From contig CAZCJL010000007.1 of NCBI GenBank assembly GCA_964498785.1, forward strand, positions 54,374 through 118,373: 64,000 nt of DNA, given 5' to 3'. The DNA comes from Mariaggregatimicrobium sp964498785 (lineage in GTDB: Bacteria > Zhuqueibacterota > Zhuqueibacteria > Thermofontimicrobiales > Thiofontviventaceae). Below are positions 55,949 to 64,000 of the stretch, piece after piece. The notes below the pieces were generated by a model, which was not told where the DNA came from, searched no databases, and saw only the letters and a list, made by a program, of their open reading frames with translations. Position 1 is the stretch's first letter, and every line of letters starts with the position of its first letter. Both the position numbers and the translations under genes were made by a program.

Positions 55949-57004
55949 TCATTCGTTAGATGATTGTGCGGAGCGGACTGCGCGGACGTAATGGGCGACT
56001 TCGAGGTTGAAGACTTCACAACCACCATTTAAAAAACTGACGATCCATTGCCAACTCTCTCCTTTGTCTACGTCAGAAGTCCAAATCCAACCCTGTTTCT
56101 TTGCAAACACATTTTCAATATGTAAATTATCATTCAATTTTTGTGATTCCATCAAACTCATTGCTTCTTCCAAAGTTGGAAGCCGCCAATCATTGTAACC
56201 AGCATAACCATCATTATTAATTTCATCTATCCATCGCTTGGTAGATTCATATTTCATGGCTTTTACGGAACCACCCGCCTGCCACATTAAGCCCGAAGCT
56301 CTGTCATTTATGATTTTATCTCCATTAATAATTTGAATTTCATAATCATTATTAAATCCATGACCGTTTTCGTTCATAATATACTCAAAGAAATTATTCC
56401 GGGTCAACATTGATTTCACATCGTTAGCAGATAAAGATAGAGGAGTCGGACGGAACCTTGACTTCACTCTCAATTCTTTTTGTTTTATGTTTTCACCTAA
56501 GCCTTCTATCAACTGTTCTTTTTCTTTAATTTGATTATTCAGAGAGTCAATTTTTGATTTAAACTCCTTGCTTTCTCTATTTCTATCTACATATGATCTA
56601 TTCAGCTTTTGATATTCATCACGCATTTGTTCTAATTGTTTCAAAATATCTTTCTGTTGCTTTTCATTTTCTTTGATTTGAACTAGATAGTTTTCTTCCC
56701 GTTGTTTGCGTTCATTCTCTAAATCTATTAATTCACGCCGATGAATCTCCGATAGTTGCCTCAATTCCTGCGCACGTTGTTCGTTTTCTAAGGAGAGCTT
56801 AATATTATCCCGCTGAATGATCGGTTCCGTAAACTCTTTATAATAAAACCAGATGGTAGGTATCGAGATCAATGCAATCAAAATCGTATTAAAAATTCTC
56901 CGTTTGTTCTTTTTCTGTAATTCATTGATTTCCAGAATTAATTTCTGTTTTTCAAGATCGGATTTTGGTTGGCTGGATAATTCTTTTTTAGATTTCTTGT
57001 TCAT
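55949..57004 (-). CDS. Membrane-anchored coiled-coil protein with DUF1566 (Lcl) domain
   Basis: Residues ~36-55 form one transmembrane helix. Residues ~65-190 are a long coiled coil rich in E, K and Q. Residues ~215-345 match DUF1566/Lcl: D-R-A-S-G-L-M-W-Q, Y-N-D-W-R-L-P-T-L-E-E-A, W-I-W-T-S-D and Y-V-R-A-V-R-S. DUF1566 modules have a C-type-lectin/FGE-like fold and are thought to bind ligands. The gene lies 39 bp downstream of the MBL-fold gene on the same strand, so they are probably co-transcribed. No function is established; a membrane sensor or scaffold is a guess. Confidence 0.8.
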   Translation of the reverse strand: MNKKSKKELSSQPKSDLEKQKLILEINELQKKNKRRIFNTILIALISIPTIWFYYKEFTEPIIQRDNIKLSLENEQRAQELRQLSEIHRRELIDLENERKQREENYLVQIKENEKQQKDILKQLEQMRDEYQKLNRSYVDRNRESKEFKSKIDSLNNQIKEKEQLIEGLGENIKQKELRVKSRFRPTPLSLSANDVKSMLTRNNFFEYIMNENGHGFNNDYEIQIINGDKIINDRASGLMWQAGGSVKAMKYESTKRWIDEINNDGYAGYNDWRLPTLEEAMSLMESQKLNDNLHIENVFAKKQGWIWTSDVDKGESWQWIVSFLNGGCEVFNLEVAHYVRAVRSAQSSNE

Positions 57005-57043
57005 TTTAAATCCTCGAAAATTGACTTCTAATTTTCTATCTCA

Positions 57044-58312
57044 CTAAACAACCACCGTCTGATCTCGCAATTCATGCACTGACTGCGCATCGTCCAATGC
57101 GAGCTTTTCCTTGATGGCGATCATGTCATTGGCATAGAGATAGTGGTGGTAAAACAGGATTTTTTTCACGCCGATCTGAGCGGTGATTTTGTTGCACCAT
57201 TTGCTCAGTTCCTCAATGTCGGGATGGAAATGTAACGAGGGCAGGCGCTTGATTTGTATGTCGCAATATTGGTCAATGAGTTTCGTGTCTTTTAAAAGCG
57301 TTGAATAAATATTTTGACTGAGTAAAAGGACATCATTTTTTTCAGAACGCCTGAAAAGCTCAAACCATTTAATAAATGTCTTGCGATTGGCGGTAATGAT
57401 AATGGAATTCATGATATTATTGGTTTCGGGTAATTGTTTCAGCAGCTTGTCAAAATTCAGTGGCTCTGCGTCCGGGAAAACCCGCTCTTTTTCATAAACA
57501 TCGTAAATATCCTGATACGCATTAAAAATATCGATGAGCTTCAATGTCTTTGGTTGCGGATCGAGATAGACGTTCTCTATTTTGCGATGGACATCCATAA
57601 AATCAGAATTGTGGAAGATATAATTAAGGCAGTACAGCAACATTGGCAATTGAACCTGCGGCGCGTACATAAGCACATTCCCGGTATCGAACTGAAAGCA
57701 ATCCCGCAGTTTACAGTATAAAATATCGCCCAGCGGATAGAAGCGGGTGTTGATTTCCCGTTTTTTATGTACCTGTTTGGCATCCACAATGAGCAGATCG
57801 ATCATGCCGGTGGGAAATAGCGTTGTCGGTGGTTTTACAATTGGCAAAAAGTCAGCGCCAAGATCGCCGGTAATCAACAGCCGTTTATCATTCAGTTTCA
57901 GATAAATCATGGACGAGCCGAGCACGTGACCGGCATCGAACAGGGCAATTTCGCTGGAATCAAAGAAATAGAAAGTTTCTTCATAATCCAGCCCGATGAA
58001 ACGCTTGTAATAATCCTCTAAATTATAGTAGGTCTGTAGAATTTCCGCAGTTGCTTTGTGACAAATGATTTTACCAGTAAATTTTTTATGGGTTAAAATA
58101 TCGCCTAAAAGATTGGAATGATCGCCATGATAATGGGTTATCAAAATTGCATCGATGAACTCAAGATTTAATCTGGACAGAATTTTGTTCGCTTTTACCT
58201 CATACTCTTTGCGACCCGGATCGATCAGCAATCGTTTGCCATTTGCTTCAATCACCAGGCAGGCGATATCCGGCGACACATCGGTGAAAAATTTAATAGC
58301 AAGATCACTCAT
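57044..58312 (-). CDS. Metallo-beta-lactamase-fold hydrolase
   Basis: The MBL signature T-H-Y-H-G-D-H lies near residue 61, followed by G-H-V-L-G-S-S near 130, G-D-L-G near 153 and a final His region, consistent with two zinc ions. The later ~200 residues are more like the exonuclease (beta-CASP/YSH1-type) branch than thiolesterases, but the beta-CASP motifs are not clear. ATG 58312 with GGGAGGA upstream is preferred to TTG 58315. There is no signal peptide. Possible nuclease or phosphodiesterase, uncertain. Confidence 0.78.
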   Translation of the reverse strand: MSDLAIKFFTDVSPDIACLVIEANGKRLLIDPGRKEYEVKANKILSRLNLEFIDAILITHYHGDHSNLLGDILTHKKFTGKIICHKATAEILQTYYNLEDYYKRFIGLDYEETFYFFDSSEIALFDAGHVLGSSMIYLKLNDKRLLITGDLGADFLPIVKPPTTLFPTGMIDLLIVDAKQVHKKREINTRFYPLGDILYCKLRDCFQFDTGNVLMYAPQVQLPMLLYCLNYIFHNSDFMDVHRKIENVYLDPQPKTLKLIDIFNAYQDIYDVYEKERVFPDAEPLNFDKLLKQLPETNNIMNSIIITANRKTFIKWFELFRRSEKNDVLLLSQNIYSTLLKDTKLIDQYCDIQIKRLPSLHFHPDIEELSKWCNKITAQIGVKKILFYHHYLYANDMIAIKEKLALDDAQSVHELRDQTVVV

Positions 58313-58580
58313 CAATTCCTCCCTTAAATTTTTGGTAAGAACGCTTTTCTCGTGTGGTGAGTATCCGGAAGGTGCAATTTGAAGATGATATTAATATGAG
58401 AATTTTTGTCGAAAATATCAAGAAGTTTTTACAGGAAATAAATATTACGTTTTGTGTGTTTGATAATCTTTTATTTCTGGAAATTGATAAATTAAAATTT
58501 GTTATTTAGTTGTGAGTTGCGAGTTGATTTTTCCTAAATTTTTTTAGAAATTCAGGTATAATCTAATGGTATAAAAGTAC

Positions 58581-58609
58581 TTGAATTTTAGGATGATTAC
58601 GGTTATCTT
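58581..58609 (+). promoter_or_regulatory. Candidate promoter TTGAAT-17-TATCTT
   Basis: TTGAAT at 58581-58586 and TATCTT at 58604-58609 with a 17-bp spacer. The predicted transcript start (~58616) leaves a 22-nt leader containing AGGAGG (58627-58632), which supports the ATG at 58638 as the true start. Confidence 0.45.
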
Positions 58610-58637
58610 ATCACAGAACATAAATCAGGAGGTATTT

Positions 58638-60506
58638 ATGAAATGTGTTATAAGCAGAGCATTGCTGTTAATTTTCATAATTAATTCGACAATTCTCTTT
58701 TCGCAAAACTTCAACGTGCAATCGCTTAAAAAATTATCAGACATCAAGCAAACGATCGTTACAGAAGATACGGATTGGTATATCGGCGCTGACGATCCGA
58801 ATGAAATTGTAACAATCAGAGGGGTACGCTATATGCCGGGCAATATTGTCATTGTAAATAACGGAACGCTTTTTCTGGATAACGCCCAATTTACCATTGA
58901 TGGTGAAATTACAGTTTTGGGGCAGGGAAAACTGTCTGTCCAGGGGGGATCGTTTGCCGTTGTTCAGGATTATGCCTATCAGCATGAAATGATGGTATTT
59001 GAAAACGGGGAAATCACTTTTGAAAATGTGGATTTCTCATCCAGTGGCCATGGCTGGAGCGTAACGTTGATCGGCGAGTCGAGGTATACCATGAACCAAT
59101 CCGAAGTGCACGATGGATTTATCACAATGGCGCTTCTTGAAAAAGGCGCTGCTTCTGTGAGTGACTCACAAATGCCCGGTGAGTTTCTCTGTTTTGGCGA
59201 AAACGATATTTCATTTTGCGGATGCGATTTAGTTTTGATTTGGCTGGTTTTACCGGAAAATAGCAGCATGGATATTTCATTGCCTGGCGATTCTCTGCTC
59301 ACAAACTGGCGTCTTTCAGATTCGCTGGCAACTGTATCCGGAATCGATTACACCGTACGCATCGATAGCTGCACGGATGTGCAATGGGGACTCATTTCCA
59401 ATCCACATACCAATGCCACGTTTTCAGACACAGATTTTCGAGTGGCAGGATTGATGTTCACAGTGCCGGATTCTATTGTCATCGGGAATATCACCAACGC
59501 GTCGCATCTTGTCGATGACCGTATTCAAGCGCCGGACAGGGAGTTGCGTTTTATCAATTCGACCGTGACAACGTGGAATTTTTATCCGACAGATAATGCA
59601 ATTCTGACGGTTCAAAATTCTGTGTTCGGGGAGCTGTTATCCATGGGAAATTCCCGGGCATACGTTATCAATTCGGTTTGTGACGGGTCCGGTGGGTATA
59701 TCGGCGCAGTCGGGAATTCATTTCTCGTGGCTTTTCGGTCGCTATTGAGTTGTCAGGTAATTTCCAGAGAACAGGCGGTATTTGTTGGCGCGCATTCCGC
59801 GTTTACCGGTCCTGAAATTGATGCTGACGATAATTCCGTGATGGCGCTGTTGAACACGCAAACGTACGTGGAACCCGAAGCGCACACGAGTGCATTTATT
59901 TTTGAAGAAAATCTGCCGCCGGTGGAAGGCACGGTAAATAGCAAAATTCCGGTGATTGGTACGGCACGGATCATTAAAGGTCCGGAAAATCCGGTTGAAT
60001 TCGACTATTATACGCTGAGTTATTCACATCAGGATCAAACCGATTGCTACAGGATGAACGGACGATATATGTCGCCGGTTGTAAATGATACCCTGGCGCT
60101 CTGGGAAACGTCGGGACTTGAACCGGGAAATTACCAGATCCGGCTGGCGTTATTTCATAGTTACGGAGATTCCGTGGTCACGGAATCGTCCGCCCGACTG
60201 GATGCTGCAATTCACACGCAGGTCAATCTGATAACGGCGGCGGATCAATGGAAACTCTGGCCCAACTATCCCAATCCCTTTAATCCGGTGACAACAATTC
60301 GCTATCAAATTTTGAAGGACACTTTTGTGACGCTGCGGATTTACGACATGTTGGGACGAGAGGTCGCTCAATGTGTCAATGAATATCAGGCCGCGGGGAT
60401 GTACTCAATTAATTTTGACGGCAATCGTCTGGAAAGCGGATTGTACTTTTATCAATTAAATACGGCGAAATTTTCTGATATTGGATCGATGATGCTGGTA
60501 AAATAG
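58638..60506 (+). CDS. Secreted beta-helix-like protein with T9SS sorting domain
   Basis: A signal peptide (ending L-F-S-Q-N) is followed by ~430 residues of short, regular beta-strands with stacking N and G turns (for example L-F-L-D-N-A-Q-F-T-I-D-G), suggesting a right-handed beta-helix of the pectin-lyase-like type. A beta-sandwich follows, then a T9SS domain from P-N-Y-P-N-P-F-N-P to S-M-M-L-V-K. AGGAGG at 58627-58632 fixes the start, so upstream in-frame codons from 58581 are not used. No catalytic residues can be assigned; it may be a lyase or a surface adhesin. Confidence 0.72.
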   Translation: MKCVISRALLLIFIINSTILFSQNFNVQSLKKLSDIKQTIVTEDTDWYIGADDPNEIVTIRGVRYMPGNIVIVNNGTLFLDNAQFTIDGEITVLGQGKLSVQGGSFAVVQDYAYQHEMMVFENGEITFENVDFSSSGHGWSVTLIGESRYTMNQSEVHDGFITMALLEKGAASVSDSQMPGEFLCFGENDISFCGCDLVLIWLVLPENSSMDISLPGDSLLTNWRLSDSLATVSGIDYTVRIDSCTDVQWGLISNPHTNATFSDTDFRVAGLMFTVPDSIVIGNITNASHLVDDRIQAPDRELRFINSTVTTWNFYPTDNAILTVQNSVFGELLSMGNSRAYVINSVCDGSGGYIGAVGNSFLVAFRSLLSCQVISREQAVFVGAHSAFTGPEIDADDNSVMALLNTQTYVEPEAHTSAFIFEENLPPVEGTVNSKIPVIGTARIIKGPENPVEFDYYTLSYSHQDQTDCYRMNGRYMSPVVNDTLALWETSGLEPGNYQIRLALFHSYGDSVVTESSARLDAAIHTQVNLITAADQWKLWPNYPNPFNPVTTIRYQILKDTFVTLRIYDMLGREVAQCVNEYQAAGMYSINFDGNRLESGLYFYQLNTAKFSDIGSMMLVK

Positions 60507-60557
60507 TACTTAAAATTTTATCCTAAAATTCTCAAATGAAACTTGTTAGAAAAAAAT

Positions 60558-60686
60558 CGCCCCAAGGAACACGCTAAAATACACGAAAATTGTTTTTTAA
60601 GAATTTAGTTTTGTGTTTTTCCGTGTGCTTCGTGGGCTAAGGCTCGTAAATTTTCATTGTCTCAGTTAATTTTAGAAATTCAGGTT
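60558..60686. repeat. Composite dispersed repeat, diverged copy 3
   Basis: Left words (CCCAAGGAACACGCTAAAA) pair with an inverted partner (CCGTGTGCTTCGTGGGCTAA), followed by TTAATTTTAGAAATTCAGG, which resembles the end of the 38-bp block in copies 1 and 2. It follows the T9SS gene and precedes the tandem repeat. Confidence 0.5.
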
Positions 60687-60743
60687 CTAAATTAGTTACG
60701 ATACAAAAAAATTTTGTCAGTGGGAATAAATTCGACCTCTGGT

Positions 60744-60970
60744 TTCCTCGTTCCCACGTTTTACGTTCCTCGTTCCCACGTTTTACGTTCCTCGTTCCCA
60801 CGTTTTACGTTCCTCGTTCCNNNNNNNNNNNNNNNNNNNNNNNNNNNNNNNNNNNNNNNNNNNNNNNNNNNNNNNNNNNNNNNNNNNNNNNNNNNNNNNN
60901 NNNNNNNNNNNNNNNNNNNNCACGTTTTACGTGGGAATGCCTTTTTCGACGCTTTGCGTCGTAATTCGTT
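60744..60970. repeat. 22-bp tandem repeat broken by an assembly gap
   Basis: Units start at 60744, 60766, 60788 and 60810 (TTCCTCGTTCCCACGTTTTA plus CG); 100 N follow (60821-60920) and the right edge resumes within the same unit. The next stretch has CGACGCTTTGCGTCG and related palindromes. Any reading frame spanning the N run is an artefact. Confidence 0.85.
60821..60920. other. Assembly gap (100 N)
   Basis: Exactly 100 N, a conventional gap of unknown length. Both edges lie in the 22-bp tandem repeat, so the true copy number is unknown. Confidence 0.98.
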
Positions 60971-61047
60971 CTTAGCCAAAGAAATGCTCTTTGACGCGGA
61001 GCGTTGGCACGAGTAACGATTGACTATTCACTATTCTCAATTCACTT

Positions 61048-62613
61048 CTACTCAGCTTCCACCCAAACCGGACTCGACCATGCCATGCTGCCATTTGCCT
61101 GCGTAACGCGGATGTAATACCAATCCGTTGTGTCGCTCTTGTGCTTGTCATTCAGTTTAAATTGTGTTGAATAATGATCACTGAAAACCACCCGGTGCAG
61201 CATGATCGATTCCGAGGGCATGCCGCCGGTGAAAATTATATCATTGGACTCAGCCAATTCAGACATTTTTTTGCTGAATGCCATCTCTTTGGGCTGTGCC
61301 AGTGAAAATGAGAGTTCCGTATTAGGCGATCCCTGAATTTCCAGAATCACGCTGTTCGTTGCCTGTTCCTCAAACGCCTGCGTGCGCGATGTGTAGGAAA
61401 TGAACCGGCAGCGCTGGTCTTCAACTGTCATAATTTTGTTGCGCCGGGACTCATCCAACGGACCGGATTGAAAACATGGCGTGGCTGATAGAATTTTCCC
61501 GTTTTTCACATTCACATTAAAATCCCAATCCATTACCCGATCCGCGTTGAAACCGCCCCAGGGTCCCCAGCCGAACTCGATGCGGCAGAGCACCGGGTTT
61601 TTCCATCTGTATTCATCGGGCACTGCATCAACCGGATGATCGCGGTAAATAACTTTATTGTTGCGCAGCACTTCCACCCGATCAATTACGTCTTTTCCCT
61701 TCACCTTAACATAAATATCTCTTGATGAAGCAGCCGGAATGGTTTCGCCCATCCAGTGTCCGTTCAGGCGGAAATCCAGTTCGATCCTGTCCTTGCTTAC
61801 GGCGTACGTGCGCCGGGCTTTAATCGCTTCCATGATGGATTCGCGGGTGAGCGTGTCTGCGTAAACGGCAACGAGACCTTCGCCATAGCCACCGGGATAA
61901 CCGAGATGCTCATCCGTGCTGGCGACAATCCCCACCTGCTGTCCCTGTTCCAGCAGCCACTGAATGGTGTTCGGCGTGTACCGTCCGCCCATGCTGTGAC
62001 GGATATAGCGACCGGGTCCCCGGTCCGATTCCGCATTGCCATGCTCGGAAAATATTTCCACTACCGGCGACACATCCGGCGCCAACACGCTCCAGTTCTG
62101 CCCGCGCCAGCCCTGTTTATATGCCGGATGATGCGGGATGAGAATCGCCTTATTCTCGCGGGCAAATTGCTGCATCCCGGCAATGTCTTTCGGATACACG
62201 AGTTCACCATCCGCTCCGGGCATGATGATGCACACATCGCCGTACATGCCTGAATGAAACTCATATCCGATAAACGCCACAAACTGTCCCGGCACGTACG
62301 CCTCATTTGCATATTGCTTGATCAAATCCCAATTCTGGCCTACATACGCATACGCATCAATGAATCGTTTCAGATTTTCGTTTTGCGGCTGATCGTGCCA
62401 CTGCGAATGCGGCGTAAAACAGAAAAAATCGAGGTGACTTTGCGCCACATCGTACGCCCTCTCCAGCGACCCTTTGGCATATCCCATACTGCAATGATTG
62501 TGAATATCGCCGAAATAGAGGTTTTTCTGAGGTAGCGAATTTTGTTTTTCAGTTTGGCACTGAGTGAAACAGATGATGACGAATAATAAAGCGAACCAGA
62601 TGAATGATTTCAT
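61048..62613 (-). CDS. Exported PHP/DUF3604-type metallohydrolase, probable lipoprotein
   Basis: The N-terminus has a signal peptide leading to Cys19 in F-T-Q-C, compatible with lipid anchoring though the lipobox is unusual. The PHP fold begins Y-F-G-D-I-H38-N-H40-C-S and continues with F-T-P-H-S, I-P-H-H-P and S-T-D-E-H, which together supply the metal ligands. This is the DUF3604 branch, found often with polysaccharide or sulfo-/phospho-ester degradation genes. The last ~180 residues are beta-rich. It is distantly related to the PHP protein at 704. AGGAGG precedes the ATG and a conserved promoter lies at 62831-62859. The substrate is unknown. Confidence 0.82.
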   Translation of the reverse strand: MKSFIWFALLFVIICFTQCQTEKQNSLPQKNLYFGDIHNHCSMGYAKGSLERAYDVAQSHLDFFCFTPHSQWHDQPQNENLKRFIDAYAYVGQNWDLIKQYANEAYVPGQFVAFIGYEFHSGMYGDVCIIMPGADGELVYPKDIAGMQQFARENKAILIPHHPAYKQGWRGQNWSVLAPDVSPVVEIFSEHGNAESDRGPGRYIRHSMGGRYTPNTIQWLLEQGQQVGIVASTDEHLGYPGGYGEGLVAVYADTLTRESIMEAIKARRTYAVSKDRIELDFRLNGHWMGETIPAASSRDIYVKVKGKDVIDRVEVLRNNKVIYRDHPVDAVPDEYRWKNPVLCRIEFGWGPWGGFNADRVMDWDFNVNVKNGKILSATPCFQSGPLDESRRNKIMTVEDQRCRFISYTSRTQAFEEQATNSVILEIQGSPNTELSFSLAQPKEMAFSKKMSELAESNDIIFTGGMPSESIMLHRVVFSDHYSTQFKLNDKHKSDTTDWYYIRVTQANGSMAWSSPVWVEAE

Positions 62614-62830
62614 GATTCCTCCTGTATATGAATGGTGCTTTTAGGTTGGTGTGCGAGGATGCTGAGCAGTGAAGGTTTTAAATTTATAAAAATTAATTGT
62701 TATCTTCCCTGATGAATCCGATATTTGGATTTATTTATTTGTCTTGAGTGAAGCATTCTTTTGCAGGGATAAATTTTATCACTTTAAAAAGGCCCACGTT
62801 ATCAAATGGCCTCAATAAATAATTAGCTAT

Positions 62831-62859
62831 AAAATAAGATATTTAGCGTTAAAAGTCAA
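62831..62859 (-). promoter_or_regulatory. Promoter TTGACT-17-TATTTT upstream of DUF3604 gene
   Basis: Minus-strand TTGACT (62859-62854) and TATTTT (62836-62831), spacer 17 bp, embedded in a block alike to the one upstream of the M28 gene. The leader would be about 212 nt and includes an AGGCC...GGCCT hairpin (62790-62812). The rest of 62614-63040 shows nothing else I can support. Confidence 0.6.
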
Positions 62860-63043
62860 CAATAAAGTGAAGTAAACATTAGAGTGGAGAGTTATTTTGA
62901 TGATAACATAAAATTAACAAAACGATATAATATCCATAATCCGATGTTTGATCCATGTTTGGAATTCCGGAGAGAGCGGAGTTGTCAATGAATTGGCAGC
63001 GCCGACCATAAACGCTAAAGGTTAAAAATATCTTAAAAAAATA

Positions 63044-63193
63044 TCAAACTTCAAAGCAGGGTAATATTTGCTTTCGGCTATTTAAATCCACCAGCTCTCC
63101 GGCCAGCATCTCCACTTGTTGAATGCCTTCGGAATGTAAAATGAAAAATTGTGTGAGCCGAGCTGGGAGTGAAAACTGCTGAGTCCTATATTT
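63044..63193 (-). pseudogene. Possible gene remnant, helical C-terminus
   Basis: A 49-codon open stretch on the minus strand ends at TGA (63044-63046) and contains H-S-E-G-I-Q-Q-V-E-M-L-A-G-E-L-V-D-L-N-S-R-K-Q-I, an amphipathic helix pattern. There is no start, and a stop bounds it upstream. It lies just downstream of the type ISP-like remnant and on the same strand. Not recognised. Confidence 0.25.
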
Positions 63194-63326
63194 TTATTTT
63201 TCTGATGAAACTAATAATAAATATTGGAGCTTGAACTGAACGAGAAAAATATCATTCAAGAAAAAAGCGACTGATCACACATAAAATGTGTTTTGGACTC
63301 TTTAATTGGATTGATATGTTTCCTGT

Positions 63327-63647
63327 CTAAAAAAGAACAAGCTCCTTCTCTGCTTCAGGATATATTTTGTCTATCTTCTTCTGTATCTCAATCGTTTTGG
63401 TCAATGCTGAAACAATGCGACAATACCGCAGCGCTTCGTCCATGTTTCTGCCTTTGCGGTCTTTCAGATATTTATGTAAAACCTGATAACCACCAATCTG
63501 ATAATCCCAAACCTGCGGTGCGATTCCTTCAAAATACTTTTCTTTGTTAATATAAACACGCCCTTCATTTTCATCGTAGCTGACCTTTTCAATCCGGTCA
63601 TTTGCACCGAAGTCCTGGAGACTTCGGAAATCTGGCTTCAGTGAACG
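63327..63647 (-). pseudogene. C-terminal remnant of a type ISP-like restriction-modification enzyme
   Basis: The minus-strand frame (stop TAG at 63327-63329) encodes I-N-K-E-K-Y-F-E-G-I, V-W-D-Y-Q-I-G-G-Y-Q-V-L and Y-L-K-D-R-K-G-R, then a helical tail with Y-C-R-I-V-S-A-L. This is the conserved C-terminus of type ISP / single-chain R-M methylase-helicases (normally >1000 residues). Only ~80 conserved residues remain; homology stops around 63608, exactly at a palindrome of family B (63607-63627). It is a decayed relic and is separate from the intact type I system. Confidence 0.7.
63607..63627. repeat. Short palindrome, family B
   Basis: CCGAAGTC/GACTTCGG arms around CTGGA, followed by AAATCT as in the other family members. 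It marks the breakpoint of the restriction-enzyme remnant. Confidence 0.6.
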
Positions 63648-63693
63648 CTATTGCGGTGGATTGATCGGTTTTCCAGCGAGCCGAAATGAAAGC

Positions 63694-63828
63694 GCCCTTT
63701 CAGGGCAATTACTGGTCTTCTCATATTGTGGTTTGTAAAATTCCCAAGCGAAATATTGCAGCCAAAAGAGGGCTGCAATGCAGCGAGACATGCCTGGTCC
63801 ATAAGATGAATCACGTGGCTATTCATCT
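63694..63828. repeat. Three-hairpin structured element
   Basis: Three perfect hairpins follow each other: GCCCT/AGGGC (63694-63706), ATTGCAGCC/GGCTGCAAT (63755-63779) and AGATGAAT/ATTCATCT (63804-63828). Short frames here on both strands look like by-products of the repeat. I see nothing further to 64000. Confidence 0.55.
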
Positions 63829-64000
63829 CAGGGGGCAGCCTGGATTATGTCAATCCTCTCCCGGTCTCTGCATTATTTGTAGTTTGTATCAAATGACCTT
63901 ATGAATTCGCAACTAATTTAATTTAGACAGGATAACAGGATTTACATAATTAGTGTCTGAACGAAAACGTTCAATTAATTATAAAATAATTAGTTAATCT

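Noticed and set aside
55949..57004. Diversity-generating retroelement target
   Set aside because: DUF1566 resembles folds used in such systems, but no reverse transcriptase or template repeat is present in the window.
60714..61016. Reading frame running across the N gap
   Set aside because: It exists only because N is translated as X; both sides are tandem repeat.
63293..63550. 85-codon plus-strand frame near the right end
   Set aside because: It lies opposite the restriction-enzyme remnant, whose minus-strand translation is clearly the conserved one.

Overview
The window looks like a chromosomal contig from an uncultured member of the FCB superphylum (Calditrichota / KSB1 / Ignavibacteria-like) rather than a true Bacteroidete. 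Seven predicted exported proteins end in the type IX secretion sorting domain with an N-Y-P-N-P-F-N-type motif (genes at 8720, 22307, 25345, 26989, 33585, 50234 on the minus strand, and 58638), many other products carry signal peptides, and the intergenic spaces are full of short palindromic and word-like dispersed repeats. No rRNA, tRNA or CRISPR array was seen. A 100-N gap at 60821-60920 shows that this is a scaffolded draft assembly.

Region 1 (1-32849, all plus strand) is a long co-directional block devoted to uptake and breakdown of an organic polymer. It holds a partial and a complete PHP-type metallohydrolase, an M23-like peptidase, two Na+/solute (SSS) symporters, a GH2 glycosidase, a LamG/polysaccharide-deacetylase protein, an unusual nitrilase fusion, three exported alpha/beta hydrolases (two with a second, active-site-less hydrolase domain), a GH130 phosphorylase/hydrolase, an FAD oxidoreductase and three beta-propeller (FG-GAP/VCBS) surface proteins. 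It ends with an organophosphate-type MFS transporter followed by two flavoproteins resembling a glycerol-3-phosphate oxidation module. The simplest reading is surface hydrolysis and de-esterification, Na+-coupled import, and cytoplasmic glycosidases/phosphorolysis, with a separate phospho-compound branch. The substrate cannot be fixed from sequence.

Region 2 (32850-38245) holds a 0.73-kb spacer with a nested palindromic element and a gene remnant, an exported purple-acid-phosphatase-like protein, a SurA/PpiC-like lipoprotein and a HAD phosphatase, closed by a good intrinsic terminator.

Region 3 (38246-47144) is a self-contained type I restriction-modification island with a near-consensus promoter: a single-TRD HsdS-like protein, HsdM, full HsdS, a DinD-like protein, HsdR and a YgjP-type metallohydrolase, ending at a hairpin. 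A decayed C-terminal piece of a different (type ISP-like) restriction enzyme lies at 63327-63647.

Region 4 (47145-58315) is mixed. On the minus strand are a GH63/trehalase-like exported glycosidase, a Tat-signal gene remnant and an M28 peptidase split by a one-base frameshift. On the plus strand are an alkyltransferase-like (ATL) repair protein whose promoter implies an almost leaderless mRNA, chorismate synthase (aroC) and a YhhQ-type transporter. These face a minus-strand pair: an MBL-fold hydrolase and a coiled-coil DUF1566 membrane protein.

Region 5 (58316-64000) has a beta-helix T9SS protein, the repeat-bounded assembly gap, a second PHP/DUF3604 lipoprotein-like protein, and about 1.4 kb of gene remnants and structured repeats. 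The most notable non-genic signals are a composite dispersed repeat with copies at 4459, 40523 and 60558, a palindrome family with compensated stem changes, and a conserved promoter upstream of two minus-strand secretory genes.
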